A stretch of DNA of 59,968 bases from an uncultured Pelagibacteraceae bacterium (lineage in GTDB: Bacteria; Pseudomonadota; Alphaproteobacteria; Pelagibacterales; Pelagibacteraceae), in contig CACMMN010000006.1 of the NCBI GenBank assembly GCA_902614905.1, positions 1 through 59,968 on the forward strand. The letters run 5' to 3'. Each line of letters starts with the position of its first letter. Position 1 is the stretch's first letter. Of the stretch, positions 10,212-19,818 are shown one piece after another. The notes under the pieces are model-generated. The model saw only the letters and a program-made list of their open reading frames with translations. It searched no databases and was not told where the DNA came from. Both the position numbers and the translations under genes were made by a program.

Positions 10212-10463
10212 ATGAAAGATAAAAATTTACCAGATGATATTAAAGCAAAGTCACTAGATGAATTAAGAGAAATTCTCAATAGTTTGTTAACTAAAATCGA
10301 AACATCTCCAAATTTGGAAAATTCTGCTGACGATTACCAAAAATTAATTAAAGTAAATAATTTAATAGAAAAAAAATTTCAGTCACTATCAAAAGAAATC
10401 AGCAATAATTCAAAATCAAAAATTGATGAAATTATAAAAAAAAATGCAAAAAAAACTAAATAA
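10212..10463 (+). CDS. xseB: Exodeoxyribonuclease VII small subunit XseB
   Basis: A short (83 aa) helical, highly charged protein with the XseB layout: a segment resembling LDELREILNSL and YQKLIKVNNLIEKKFQSLSKEI. XseB binds XseA to form ExoVII, which degrades single-stranded DNA. Assignment rests on size, helical pattern and the classic xseB-ispA-dxs gene order found in many proteobacteria, which is intact here. Its 3' end overlaps ispA by 20 bp. Confidence 0.85.
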   Translation: MKDKNLPDDIKAKSLDELREILNSLLTKIETSPNLENSADDYQKLIKVNNLIEKKFQSLSKEISNNSKSKIDEIIKKNAKKTK

Positions 10464-11310
10464 AGTTGCAAGAGATACTAATGTTTTCTTAAAAAATTAC
10501 CTCAGAAATCAGAAAAAAACAAAATTAATAGATCCAATCAAATATGGATTGTTTCCTGGTGGAAAAAAAATAAGAGTAAAAATTTTAGTTGATATAGGTA
10601 AGATTTTATCGGTTCCATACAGACATTTAATTAGAATCGGAGCTGCCATAGAGTGTATTCATGCATATTCACTAATTCATGATGATTTACCATGTATGGA
10701 TGATGATGATATAAGAAGAGGAAAGTTAACTGTTCATAAAAAATATGGAGAATCCACAGCTGTTTTGGCAGGTAATTCACTTTTAACAATGGCTTTTGAA
10801 ATAATTAGTGAAAAAAAATTCCCTATTCAAGATAAAAAGAAAAATCAGCTTATTCATATTCTTGCAGCTAGCTCAGGTCATACCGGAATAGCAGGGGGGC
10901 AGTTTCTTGATTTGAGTTTTGAAAGACAGAGAATAGGAAAAAGTAAAATATTAGAAATGCAATTAAACAAAACTGGTAAGTTGTTTATGTTTTCAACTTT
11001 AGCCCCAGTGATTTTGAGTAATAAGAAAAATATATTCAAAAAATTTTCTAATTTAGGTCTAGAGATAGGTTTATTATTTCAAATAATTGATGATTTATTA
11101 GATTTCAAAGGAAATGCGAAAAAATTAGGTAAAAAAATTCATAAAGACAAGAAAAAAGGTAAAGCAACTTTAATAAGTTTACTCGGATACAAAAATACTG
11201 TTAAGTATTGTAATTTTAAAAAAGATAAAATATTTAAAGTTTTAAAAAATTTAAAAAAAAGCAATGATTTAAAAGATACGATTGAATTTATTGTTAATAG
11301 GGAAAAATGA
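10444..11310 (+). CDS. ispA: Farnesyl/geranylgeranyl diphosphate synthase (IspA-like)
   Basis: Short-chain trans-prenyl diphosphate synthase joining IPP to allylic diphosphates. The 288-aa protein has the first Asp-rich motif [10 protein letters not shown] at 80-89, [12 protein letters not shown] just after it, the GGQFLDL segment and the second Asp-rich motif QIIDDLLDF. The two residues between DD and DD in the first motif fit bacterial FPP synthase. Placement between xseB and dxs supports the call. Product length (C15 or C20) cannot be fixed by eye. Its ATG overlaps xseB and its stop overlaps dxs by 4 bp. Confidence 0.93.
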   Translation: MQKKLNKVARDTNVFLKNYLRNQKKTKLIDPIKYGLFPGGKKIRVKILVDIGKILSVPYRHLIRIGAAIECIHAYSLIHDDLPCMDDDDIRRGKLTVHKKYGESTAVLAGNSLLTMAFEIISEKKFPIQDKKKNQLIHILAASSGHTGIAGGQFLDLSFERQRIGKSKILEMQLNKTGKLFMFSTLAPVILSNKKNIFKKFSNLGLEIGLLFQIIDDLLDFKGNAKKLGKKIHKDKKKGKATLISLLGYKNTVKYCNFKKDKIFKVLKNLKKSNDLKDTIEFIVNREK

Positions 11311-13214
11311 AAAAATATAAGTTTTTAGATAAAGTAAAATTTCCATCTGATATTAGAAAATTAAAATTAAGTGAACTTAAAATGCTTTCTAGCGAAGTAA
11401 GAGAAGAATTAATTGATGCTGTTTCAGTTACGGGAGGTCACTTAGGAGCTGGATTAGGTGTGGTTGAACTCAGCGTTGCTTTACACTATGTTTTTGATAC
11501 TCCAAATGATAAATTGATTTGGGATGTGGGACACCAATCCTACCCACATAAGATTCTGACAGGTCGTAAAGAAAAAATTAGAACTTTAAGACAAGGAAAC
11601 GGTTTATCCGGTTTCACAAAAAGATCAGAGAGCGAATATGATCCTTTCGGTGCAGCTCATAGTTCCACATCTATTTCTGCAGCACTTGGTATAGCAACAG
11701 CTAATAAACTATCAAAAAAAAATGATAACGTAGTTGCAGTAATTGGAGATGGAGCAATAAGCGCCGGTATGGCTTATGAGGCAATGAATAATGCCGGAAC
11801 TTCAAAAACAAAAATGATAGTTATTTTAAACGACAATGATATGTCAATTGCAAAACCTGTTGGAGCAATGAGAACATATTTAGCAAAATTATTTACTGGC
11901 AAGATGTATTTTAGTTTTAGGGAAACTGTAAAATTAATTATTTCATCGTTTTCTAAAAGATTTAGTAAAAAAGCTGGACAAGCTGAAGATTTTTTTAGAA
12001 GTGCTGTCACAGGAGGTACTTTATTTAATTCATTAGGATTTTATTATGTAGGTCCAATAGATGGTCATGATATAGAAACACTGGTTTCAGTTTTAAAAAA
12101 CGCAAAAAACAGCAATTTTAATGGACCTATAATGATACATATCAAAACTGAAAAAGGCAAAGGATATCAATTTGCAGAGAAGTCAAATGATAAGTTTCAC
12201 GGAGTTTCAAAATTTAATGTCAAAACAGGGGTTCAGCAAAAGTCAAAAGCAACTGTACCGTCTTATACTAAAGTTTTTGCTGAAACATTAATTAAACATG
12301 CAGAGAGAGATAGTAAAATAATTGGAGTTACAGCAGCTATGCCATCCGGTACTGGCATGGATTTATTTGGGAAAAAATTTCCCGATAGAATGTACGATGT
12401 AGGAATAGCTGAACAGCATGCAGTCACATTTTCTGGAGGATTAGCAACAGAGGGATACAAACCTTATGCCGCTATATATTCTACTTTTTTACAAAGGGCT
12501 TATGATCAAGTTGTGCATGATATTGCAATTCAAAGCTTACCAGTTAGGTTTGCAATTGATAGAGCTGGATTAGTTGGGGCTGACGGTCCAACGCACGCAG
12601 GTTCATTTGATATTACATTTTTATCTACATTGCCAAATTTTGTTGTGATGGCAGCTAGTGATGAGTCAGAGTTAGTTAAGATGATTAATACCTCAGTTGA
12701 TATCAATGATAGACCAAGTGCCTTTAGATACCCAAGGGGTAATGGGTTTGGAATTACGCTTCCAGATATTAGTGAAAAAATTGAAATTGGAAAAAGCAGA
12801 ATAATTCAAGAGGGAAAAAAAATAGCTTTAATTAATTTTGGAGCACGATTAAATGAGTGCAAAATTGCAGCACAAAATTTGGAGAAAAAAGGCTTAAGCA
12901 TAACTATTGTAGATGCAAGATTTTGTAAGCCAATTGATGAAAATTTAATGTGGCAAGTTGCTAGAAATCATGAAATATTAATTTCGATTGAGGAGGGATC
13001 AATAGGTGGATTCGGCTCCCACTTGAGCAAGTTTTTATCCGATAAATCTTTATTAGAAAAAATAAAATTCAGATCTATGATTTTACCTGATAGATTTATA
13101 GAACATAATGATCCAAAAAAAATGTATGAAGAGGCTGGTTTAGATAGCCAGGCAATAGAAAACAAAATTTACGAAATAATTGACTCTAAAATTCTAGCTC
13201 AAAAGCAGAATTAG
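11307..13214 (+). CDS. dxs: 1-deoxy-D-xylulose-5-phosphate synthase Dxs
   Basis: Thiamine-diphosphate enzyme condensing pyruvate and glyceraldehyde-3-phosphate, the entry to the MEP isoprenoid pathway. The 635-aa protein has [13 protein letters not shown] at 43-55, [15 protein letters not shown] near 73-87, the ThDP motif GDGA...N at 147-176 and the catalytic Glu369 in DVGIAEQHA. It overlaps ispA by 4 bp. In this organism isoprenoids supply quinone tails, undecaprenol and presumably retinal for the proteorhodopsin at 30721. The stop is nested with convergent aroC in TTAG at 13211-13214. Confidence 0.97.
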   Translation: MKKYKFLDKVKFPSDIRKLKLSELKMLSSEVREELIDAVSVTGGHLGAGLGVVELSVALHYVFDTPNDKLIWDVGHQSYPHKILTGRKEKIRTLRQGNGLSGFTKRSESEYDPFGAAHSSTSISAALGIATANKLSKKNDNVVAVIGDGAISAGMAYEAMNNAGTSKTKMIVILNDNDMSIAKPVGAMRTYLAKLFTGKMYFSFRETVKLIISSFSKRFSKKAGQAEDFFRSAVTGGTLFNSLGFYYVGPIDGHDIETLVSVLKNAKNSNFNGPIMIHIKTEKGKGYQFAEKSNDKFHGVSKFNVKTGVQQKSKATVPSYTKVFAETLIKHAERDSKIIGVTAAMPSGTGMDLFGKKFPDRMYDVGIAEQHAVTFSGGLATEGYKPYAAIYSTFLQRAYDQVVHDIAIQSLPVRFAIDRAGLVGADGPTHAGSFDITFLSTLPNFVVMAASDESELVKMINTSVDINDRPSAFRYPRGNGFGITLPDISEKIEIGKSRIIQEGKKIALINFGARLNECKIAAQNLEKKGLSITIVDARFCKPIDENLMWQVARNHEILISIEEGSIGGFGSHLSKFLSDKSLLEKIKFRSMILPDRFIEHNDPKKMYEEAGLDSQAIENKIYEIIDSKILAQKQN

Positions 13215-14296
13215 TTATCGCACTGAGCTTTATTCATTAAATAATGATCGAGCAACACACAATGCATCATTGCTTCACCAATAGGGACTGCTCTTATTCC
13301 AACACATGGATCGTGACGACCTTTAACTGATATAGATGTATTTTTTCCAAATTTATCAATTGTTTTTCTTGAGGACAAAATCGATGAAGTTGGTTTTACA
13401 GCAAAAGACACAATTATTTCTTGTCCACTAGATATACCTCCAAGTATACCACCAGCTTTATTTGACCTAAATTTTATATTTTTTCCTTTTGAAATAATCT
13501 CATCAGAATTTTCTTCACCAGTTAGTTGAGCTGCATTCATACCAGATCCTATATTTACTCCTTTAACTGCGTTGATACTCATCATTGCCGAAGCTAAATC
13601 CATATCAAGCTTTGCATATATAGGTGCTCCTAGCCCAACCGGCACACCTCTTGCTCGTACTTCAATAATCGCACCACAAGATGAACCTGATTTTCTTATA
13701 GCCAACAAATATTTTTCCCATAACTTTATAATTTTTTTATCTGGACAAAAAAATGGATTTTTCCCTATTTCTTTATCATTCCATCTAGTTACATCACAAC
13801 CTAATATTCCAAGTTGGGTAACAGCTCCTACGACTTTATATTTTTTCCCTATTTTTTTTTCTAAAACTTTTTTTGCTATGGCTCCAGCGGCCACTCTAGA
13901 TGCAGTCTCTCTTGCTGACTGTCTACCACCTCCTCGGTAATCTCTAATCCCATATTTTTTAAAATATGTAAAATCTGCGTGACCTGGTCTAAATTTATCT
14001 TTTATGGTTTCGTAGTCTCTTGACCTCATATCCTTGTTATAAATAATTAGTGATATTGGAGTACCTGTTGTTTTCCCTTCAAAAACACCAGACAATATCT
14101 CGACTTTATCGTCCTCTTTTCTTTGCGTAGTAAATTTAGATTGTCCTGGTTTCCTTTTATTTAGTTCTCTTTGAATATCTTCCTGTTTTAAAGCTACATT
14201 GGGTGGACAACCATCAACAACACATCCTATAGCTGGCCCATGTGACTCTCCCCATGTGGTAAAACGAAAAAACTTTCCAAAAGTATTAAATGACAT
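13211..14296 (-). CDS. aroC: Chorismate synthase AroC
   Basis: Converts EPSP to chorismate with reduced FMN, the last shared step to aromatic amino acids and folate. The 361-aa protein begins [19 protein letters not shown] with conserved His19 and contains the signature [14 protein letters not shown], the [19 protein letters not shown] segment, and a C-terminal [14 protein letters not shown]. All hallmark motifs are present and the length is normal. It starts 32 bp from divergent pdxH. Confidence 0.98.
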   Translation of the reverse strand: MSFNTFGKFFRFTTWGESHGPAIGCVVDGCPPNVALKQEDIQRELNKRKPGQSKFTTQRKEDDKVEILSGVFEGKTTGTPISLIIYNKDMRSRDYETIKDKFRPGHADFTYFKKYGIRDYRGGGRQSARETASRVAAGAIAKKVLEKKIGKKYKVVGAVTQLGILGCDVTRWNDKEIGKNPFFCPDKKIIKLWEKYLLAIRKSGSSCGAIIEVRARGVPVGLGAPIYAKLDMDLASAMMSINAVKGVNIGSGMNAAQLTGEENSDEIISKGKNIKFRSNKAGGILGGISSGQEIIVSFAVKPTSSILSSRKTIDKFGKNTSISVKGRHDPCVGIRAVPIGEAMMHCVLLDHYLMNKAQCDN

Positions 14297-14328
14297 TATT
14301 GTATTATATAAATTATTTTGTTTAAATT

Positions 14329-14952
14329 ATGAATCAAAAAAACTCTCTTGGACTAGATATTTGCTTTAAGGATGAGGATAATCCTTTTAAATTATTTGAA
14401 GAATGGTTTGATTTGGCCAAAGAAAAAGAGCCAAATGACCCAAATGCCTTAGCATTGGCAACTTCTGATAAAGAGGGAAATCCTAATGTACGAATGGTTT
14501 TATTAAAAGGCTTCAGCGAGAAAGGTTTTGTGTTTTATACAAATTTAAACAGTCCAAAAAGTAAAGCTTTGTTGGCAAATCCCAAAGCTTCTATGTGCTT
14601 TCATTGGAAAAGTTTATTGAGACAAATAAGAATTTCCGGAACAATAGAGAATGTTACAGATAAAGAAGCTGATGATTATTATAATTCAAGAAAATATGGT
14701 AGCAGAATAGGAGCCTGGGCATCGAAACAAAGTACAACTTTAAAAAATAGAGATGAGTTAATATCATCTATAGAAAAATACAAAAAAAAATACCCAGACA
14801 CAAATGAAGTACCAAGACCTGAATATTGGTCAGGATGGAGATTAATTCCAAATGAAATAGAATTTTGGTTAGACGGTGAAAATAGAATTCATGAGAGGTT
14901 AAAATACAAATTTGAGCAAAATAAATGGGATAAGTTTTTACTTAGTCCTTAA
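14329..14952 (+). CDS. pdxH: Pyridoxamine 5'-phosphate oxidase PdxH
   Basis: FMN-dependent oxidation of pyridoxine/pyridoxamine phosphate to pyridoxal phosphate. The 207-aa protein has the family signatures RMVLLKGFSEKGFVFYTN, FHWKSLLRQIRISG, YNSRKYGSRIGAWASKQS, and a C-terminal RPEYWSGWRLIPNEIEFW with a terminal basic region (RIHERLKY). Length is normal. The stop is nested with that of the convergent polyprenyl synthase in TTAA at 14949-14952. Confidence 0.97.
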   Translation: MNQKNSLGLDICFKDEDNPFKLFEEWFDLAKEKEPNDPNALALATSDKEGNPNVRMVLLKGFSEKGFVFYTNLNSPKSKALLANPKASMCFHWKSLLRQIRISGTIENVTDKEADDYYNSRKYGSRIGAWASKQSTTLKNRDELISSIEKYKKKYPDTNEVPRPEYWSGWRLIPNEIEFWLDGENRIHERLKYKFEQNKWDKFLLSP

Positions 14953-15962
14953 AAAGACCTTTCGATACTAAAAGACGTTAACTTTTTTAGAATATTCTTT
15001 TCTTCACAATCTTTAATAACATTTAAAGAATTTGACGCTAGAGAAATAAAATAATTCGCTTTTTGGTAACACTCTGATATCACATTATATTTTGTTATCA
15101 GATCTATTACAAACTTAAATTCATTTTCATTACGATGCTCTTTTGTGAACAATTTTTTTAATTTTAATTTTTCATCTGAGTTACATTTTTGGTTTAATAT
15201 GATTACAGGAAGTGTAATTTTACCCTCAAAAAAGTCATTTCCAATTTTTTTCCCAAATTTTTGTATTTGAGAGTTGTAATCTAAAGTATCATCTGCAATT
15301 TGAAATGTTATACCTAAATTTTTGCCATACGAGTCTAACGCATCCTTAATTTTCTCCTCTTGCTGACCAAGTATTGCGCCAACTCTGCTAGAAGCTGAAA
15401 ATAAGGAAGCTGTTTTAGATGTTATTATTTTTAAATATGTTTCTTCTATAATATCTAACTCAGACTTATGTTGTAATTGTAATACTTCACCTTGTGCAAT
15501 TTGAGCAGAAGTTGATGATAATAATTTTAAAACTTCAATGTTCCCATCTTCCACCATCATTTCAAAACATCTACTTAAAAGATAATCTCCGACCAGAATT
15601 GAAGCGTTGTTTCCCCATATTGATCTAGGAGTTCTTTTTCCTCTTCTAATTTCTCCATTATCAAGCACATCATCGTGCATTAATGTAGCCGCATGAATTA
15701 ACTCGACACATGCAGCAAGATTTACGTCTCTCCCACCTTTTGAATAACCACATAATTTTGCAGATCCTAAAGTTATTAAAGCCCTAAGTCTTTTTCCGCC
15801 TGTGCTTAAGTTATAAGTTGTCATCTTTTCTACCAAAGAGACATCGCTTTTTAACTTATTTTTAATCTTTTCCTCAACAAGCTCTAATTTATTTTCGACA
15901 GAATTTCTTAGATCTAAATAAGCATTATTGATTTTTGTTTTTAGTTGTATTACTGACCCCAT
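14949..15962 (-). CDS. ispB: Long-chain polyprenyl diphosphate synthase (IspB-like)
   Basis: Makes the long isoprenoid tail, probably of ubiquinone. The 337-aa protein has GGKRLRALITLGSAKLCGY, the first Asp-rich motif LMHDDVLDNGEIRRGKRTP and the second FQIADDTLDY. A spacing of DDxxD without extra residues and the longer protein separate it from the IspA-like enzyme at 10444. The exact chain length is not visible. A 110-bp AT-rich region separates it from the divergent S49 peptidase gene and should contain both promoters. Confidence 0.92.
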   Translation of the reverse strand: MGSVIQLKTKINNAYLDLRNSVENKLELVEEKIKNKLKSDVSLVEKMTTYNLSTGGKRLRALITLGSAKLCGYSKGGRDVNLAACVELIHAATLMHDDVLDNGEIRRGKRTPRSIWGNNASILVGDYLLSRCFEMMVEDGNIEVLKLLSSTSAQIAQGEVLQLQHKSELDIIEETYLKIITSKTASLFSASSRVGAILGQQEEKIKDALDSYGKNLGITFQIADDTLDYNSQIQKFGKKIGNDFFEGKITLPVIILNQKCNSDEKLKLKKLFTKEHRNENEFKFVIDLITKYNVISECYQKANYFISLASNSLNVIKDCEEKNILKKLTSFSIERSF

Positions 15963-16072
15963 ACGCTTAAGTTAATATAATTAAGCATTAATCATACTTA
16001 TCAATTGACGCACCCTAAACTTCAACTATAAGTAGACTTTATATTATTAAAAAAATTTTATAAGCATTATCT

Positions 16073-16879
16073 ATGTTCTCATTTTTCAAAAAAAAAAAAA
16101 TCATTCCTCATATAAGATTAACTGGCGTCATAGGAAGCGTAGGAAAATTTAAACAAGGAATTGATTTTAATGGCCAAGAAGAAATTATTAAAAAAGCTTT
16201 CGCAATAAAAAAATCACCTGCAGTTGCTATATCAATCAATTCACCTGGAGGATCGCCAGTGCAATCCCATTTAATTTATAGTTTCATTCGGAGACTTGCG
16301 AAAAAAGAAAAAAAGAAAGTTATTGTTTTTGCCGAAGATGTTGCTGCATCAGGTGGCTATCTTATAGCCTGTGCTGGTGATGAAATATATGCTAATTCAA
16401 GTTCTATAATTGGATCTATAGGAGTTATTTATTCATCATTCGGATTTAAGGATTTAATTCAAAAAATTGGAGTACAAAGAAGAGTTTATACAGCTGGAAA
16501 GAATAAAAGCACTTTAGATCCATTTATGGAAGAAAAAAAAGAGGATATTGATAGACTTAAAAATATTCAATTGGATCTTCATAAAGATTTTATAAATGTT
16601 GTTGAAACTAGCAGAGGATCAAAACTAAAAAAAGATTTGGGAATTGAATTATTTTCTGGTGAGTTTTGGTCTGGTAGTAAATCAAAAGAACTGGGATTAA
16701 TTGATGGAATAGGTGATGCAAACCATATATTAAAAGAAATTTACGGTGAAGACGTTGTAATTAAAAAATTTGAGAAAAGCAAAGGATGGCTTGCTAAAAG
16801 ATTATCATCAGAAAATTATATTGATAGTTTGTCAAATGTAATGGAAGAAAAATCTATTTGGCAAAGGTATGGCTTCTAA
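16073..16879 (+). CDS. S49-family signal peptide peptidase (SppA/SohB-like)
   Basis: The 268-aa single-domain S49 protease has [12 protein letters not shown] (55-65), the nucleophile Ser93 in [21 protein letters not shown] at 111-119 and the likely general base Lys145 in [10 protein letters not shown], giving the Ser-Lys dyad of the family. Length fits the half-size SppA form of alphaproteobacteria. No clear N-terminal membrane anchor is visible: the start MFSFFKKKK is followed directly by the domain, which is unlike membrane-anchored E. coli SppA. It overlaps glyQ by 11 bp. Confidence 0.9.
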   Translation: MFSFFKKKKIIPHIRLTGVIGSVGKFKQGIDFNGQEEIIKKAFAIKKSPAVAISINSPGGSPVQSHLIYSFIRRLAKKEKKKVIVFAEDVAASGGYLIACAGDEIYANSSSIIGSIGVIYSSFGFKDLIQKIGVQRRVYTAGKNKSTLDPFMEEKKEDIDRLKNIQLDLHKDFINVVETSRGSKLKKDLGIELFSGEFWSGSKSKELGLIDGIGDANHILKEIYGEDVVIKKFEKSKGWLAKRLSSENYIDSLSNVMEEKSIWQRYGF

Positions 16880-17741
16880 AAAAAAAACTAAGATACAAAC
16901 TTTTCAAGATACAATTTTTACTCTACAAAAATTTTGGGCAAATCACGGGTGTGTAATTTTACAACCATACGATTTAGAAGTAGGGGCTGGAACTTTTCAT
17001 CCAGCGACAACTTTGAGATCACTTGGATCAAAACCATGGAAGTCAGCCTACGTTCAACCGTCAAGAAGACCGACTGACGGAAGATATGGAGAAAATCCAA
17101 ATAGATTGCAACACTACTATCAGTTTCAAGTAATAATGAAGCCATCACCAAAAAATATTAAGAAATTATATTTGAGTAGCTTAGAAAACTTGAACATTAA
17201 ACATAGTGAACATGATATTAGATTTGTAGAAGATGATTGGGAGAGCCCAACCTTAGGCGCAGCTGGACTAGGCTGGGAAGTTTGGTGTGATGGTATGGAA
17301 ATAACCCAATTTACATATTTTCAAAAAATGGCTGGTATGGATTGTAAACCTATTTCTGTTGAACTTACGTATGGACTAGAGAGACTTTGTATGTTTACCC
17401 AACAAAAAAAAAATGTGTTTGATTTAGTTTGGAATAATGAGGGTATACTTTATAGGGATATTTTCTTTCAAGCAGAAAAAGAATTTTCAGCTTATAATTT
17501 TGAATTAGCAAATGTGGACAATCTGTTCAAAATTTTTGATATGGTTGAACAAGAAACAAAACTACTGCTAGAAAAAAAACTGCCATTACCAGCTTATGAT
17601 CAATGTTTAAAAGCAAGTCATGTTTTTAATATTTTAGATGCAAGAGGAGCAATTAGTGTTGCTCAAAGAGCAGAGTATATTGCAAAAATAAGGGACATGA
17701 CAAAAAGTGTAGGACAAGCTTGGGTAGATAACCAAAAATAA
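16869..17741 (+). CDS. glyQ: Glycyl-tRNA synthetase alpha subunit GlyQ
   Basis: Catalytic-core subunit of the bacterial alpha2beta2 glycyl-tRNA synthetase. The 290-aa protein shows [57 protein letters not shown] (class II motif 2 region) and [12 protein letters not shown] followed by [11 protein letters not shown] (motif 3). Length and motifs are typical. glyS starts 7 bp downstream, so the subunits are co-expressed. Confidence 0.98.
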   Translation: MASKKKTKIQTFQDTIFTLQKFWANHGCVILQPYDLEVGAGTFHPATTLRSLGSKPWKSAYVQPSRRPTDGRYGENPNRLQHYYQFQVIMKPSPKNIKKLYLSSLENLNIKHSEHDIRFVEDDWESPTLGAAGLGWEVWCDGMEITQFTYFQKMAGMDCKPISVELTYGLERLCMFTQQKKNVFDLVWNNEGILYRDIFFQAEKEFSAYNFELANVDNLFKIFDMVEQETKLLLEKKLPLPAYDQCLKASHVFNILDARGAISVAQRAEYIAKIRDMTKSVGQAWVDNQK

Positions 17742-17748
17742 AAAATAA

Positions 17749-19818
17749 ATGCCAGAATTTTTTATAGAACTTTTTAGTGAGGAAATTCCTGCAAATTTAC
17801 AGAATAAGACAAGAAAAGATTTTTTTCAAAATTTAAAAGAATTTTTAGAAAAAGAGGAGATAAAATATAGTGGTGAAGCTACAGCTTTTTCAATACCAAA
17901 TAGATTAATTGTTTACTTTGAAAATATATCTAAAAAAATTATTAAAAAGGCAAATGAAATTAGGGGCCCCAATATTAATGCTTCAGAGGTAGCTTTAAAC
18001 GGTTTTTTAAAATCATACAAGATAACCATAGACAAAATTTATAAAAAAAAAACTGATAAAGGAGAATTTTATTTCTTTAAAAAACCATCTGAAAATATTG
18101 AAACAAAGTCCCTTTTGCAAAAAAATTTACCAAGAATTTTAGACAATATATCCTGGAAGAAATCGATGCGCTGGGCTGACCATGGACTATATTGGGGAAG
18201 GCCACTTAAATCTATACTATGTTGTTTTGACAATAAAACTTTAGAATTTGAATACCATCATCTAGTCTCATCGAACATCACTTTCATCGATAAAGATTTT
18301 GAGCAAAAAACCGCAAAGTTTTTTAAATTTAAAGATTACTTAGCTTTTTTTAGGTCACAAAATATTATTTTAGACAATAAAAAAAGGGAGAAATTTATTA
18401 TAGATCAATTGAACAGAATAGCAAAAAAAGAAAACTTAAAAATTCATTTCAACTCTAATCTTTTAAATGAAGTCACCAACATAGTTGAAAAACCAAATAT
18501 AATTAAATGTAGATTTAATAAAAGATTTCTTGAGATCCCAGATGATATATTGGTGACCACAATGCAAGTTCATCAAAAGTATTTTCCAACATTTGATAGT
18601 AGAGATAATTTAACAAATAATTTTTTTCTAGTTGCAGATAATAAAGACAGTAAAGGTTTAATAAAAATAGGTAATGAAAATGTAGTCGAGGCCCGTTTAA
18701 ATGATGCGAAATTTTTTTGGGATAAAAATAAAACTCAAAATTTGGTTAAGGGCATATCAAATTTAAAAAAACTAAGTTATTTTGAGGGATTAGGATCTTA
18801 CTTTGAAAAAATTCAAAGACTTAGAAAATTAGGTGCTTTAATTTCTGACGAATTACTAATAAGCAAAGAAAAAGTTGAGATAGCCAGTTCAATTTGTAAA
18901 GTAGATTTGACATCAGATTTAGTAAATGAGTTCCCTGAACTTCAAGGTGTAATGGGCGGCCATTTTGCAAAATCACAAGGTTTTGATAACGATATATGTT
19001 TAGCTATAAGAGAACATTATCTACCTACAGGTCCAGAAACTAAAACTCCAAAAAAACCTTACTCTGTCGCTTTAGCTATGAGCGATAAGTTAGATACTTT
19101 GTCAGGTTTCTTTGCAATTAATTTAAAACCCACTAGTTCAAAAGACCCATTTGCATTAAGAAGATCTGCTATCGGTCTTATTAGGCTAATAGTAGAAAAT
19201 AAATTAGAAATTAAATTAAAAGATATAATAAATTATTCTTTTTTACTTTTTAGTGAACAAGGTGTTAAGTTTGATATCAAACTAGCCCAACACGATTTAT
19301 ATAGGTTTATTTCAGATAGACTAAGATTTTATATGAAAGAAAAAAATATTAGATCAGATATCATTGAATGTTCTATGAGTAGTTACAATATAGATCAAAT
19401 TTACAAAATATTTAATAAAGCGTTTATTTTAAATAAACTAATCGATAAAAATATAGGTCAAGATATTATTTTCTCATATAAAAGAGCCTCAAATATTTTA
19501 AGTGATGAGGTTAAAAAAAATAACTTTGAATTGTCTGAGACTACTGATCCAGGATTATTCAAAAATGACTCTGAAAAAAAATTATATAAAAAGATACAGG
19601 AAATAAGAAAATATTTTACAAGTCTAGGTAGTAGTGAGAATTGTGAGAAAACTCTTGAGGTGTTGGCAGAAGCAAAAATAGAAGTTTCAAATTTTTTTGA
19701 GGATGTAATTGTCAATGATGATGATGAGGTTTTAAAAAAAAATCGTTTGGAACTTTTACAATTGTTATGTAAAACCTTCAATAATTATATAAATTTTTCA
19801 AATATAGAGAGCGCTTAA
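17749..19818 (+). CDS. glyS: Glycyl-tRNA synthetase beta subunit GlyS
   Basis: Partner of GlyQ for tRNA-Gly recognition. The 689-aa protein starts PEFFIELFSEEIPANLQ and contains the conserved WKKSMRWADHGLYWGRPL, TTMQVHQKYFP, KFFWDKNKTQNL, and the HD-like segment CKVDLTSDLVNEFPELQGVMGGHFAKSQG split across about 380-410, ending in a helical C-terminal domain. Length matches the family. Its TAA overlaps the ATG of ppdK by 1 bp, so ppdK is probably read from the same message. Confidence 0.97.
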   Translation: MPEFFIELFSEEIPANLQNKTRKDFFQNLKEFLEKEEIKYSGEATAFSIPNRLIVYFENISKKIIKKANEIRGPNINASEVALNGFLKSYKITIDKIYKKKTDKGEFYFFKKPSENIETKSLLQKNLPRILDNISWKKSMRWADHGLYWGRPLKSILCCFDNKTLEFEYHHLVSSNITFIDKDFEQKTAKFFKFKDYLAFFRSQNIILDNKKREKFIIDQLNRIAKKENLKIHFNSNLLNEVTNIVEKPNIIKCRFNKRFLEIPDDILVTTMQVHQKYFPTFDSRDNLTNNFFLVADNKDSKGLIKIGNENVVEARLNDAKFFWDKNKTQNLVKGISNLKKLSYFEGLGSYFEKIQRLRKLGALISDELLISKEKVEIASSICKVDLTSDLVNEFPELQGVMGGHFAKSQGFDNDICLAIREHYLPTGPETKTPKKPYSVALAMSDKLDTLSGFFAINLKPTSSKDPFALRRSAIGLIRLIVENKLEIKLKDIINYSFLLFSEQGVKFDIKLAQHDLYRFISDRLRFYMKEKNIRSDIIECSMSSYNIDQIYKIFNKAFILNKLIDKNIGQDIIFSYKRASNILSDEVKKNNFELSETTDPGLFKNDSEKKLYKKIQEIRKYFTSLGSSENCEKTLEVLAEAKIEVSNFFEDVIVNDDDEVLKKNRLELLQLLCKTFNNYINFSNIESA

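Noticed and set aside
13572-13940. Plus-strand open frame of 122 codons inside aroC
   Set aside because: Shadow of the conserved aroC frame, with no recognisable domain.
15963-16072. GCTTAA...TTAAGC inverted repeat between ispB and the S49 peptidase
   Set aside because: Only 6-bp AT-rich arms with a 10-base centre; too weak to call an operator without comparison.
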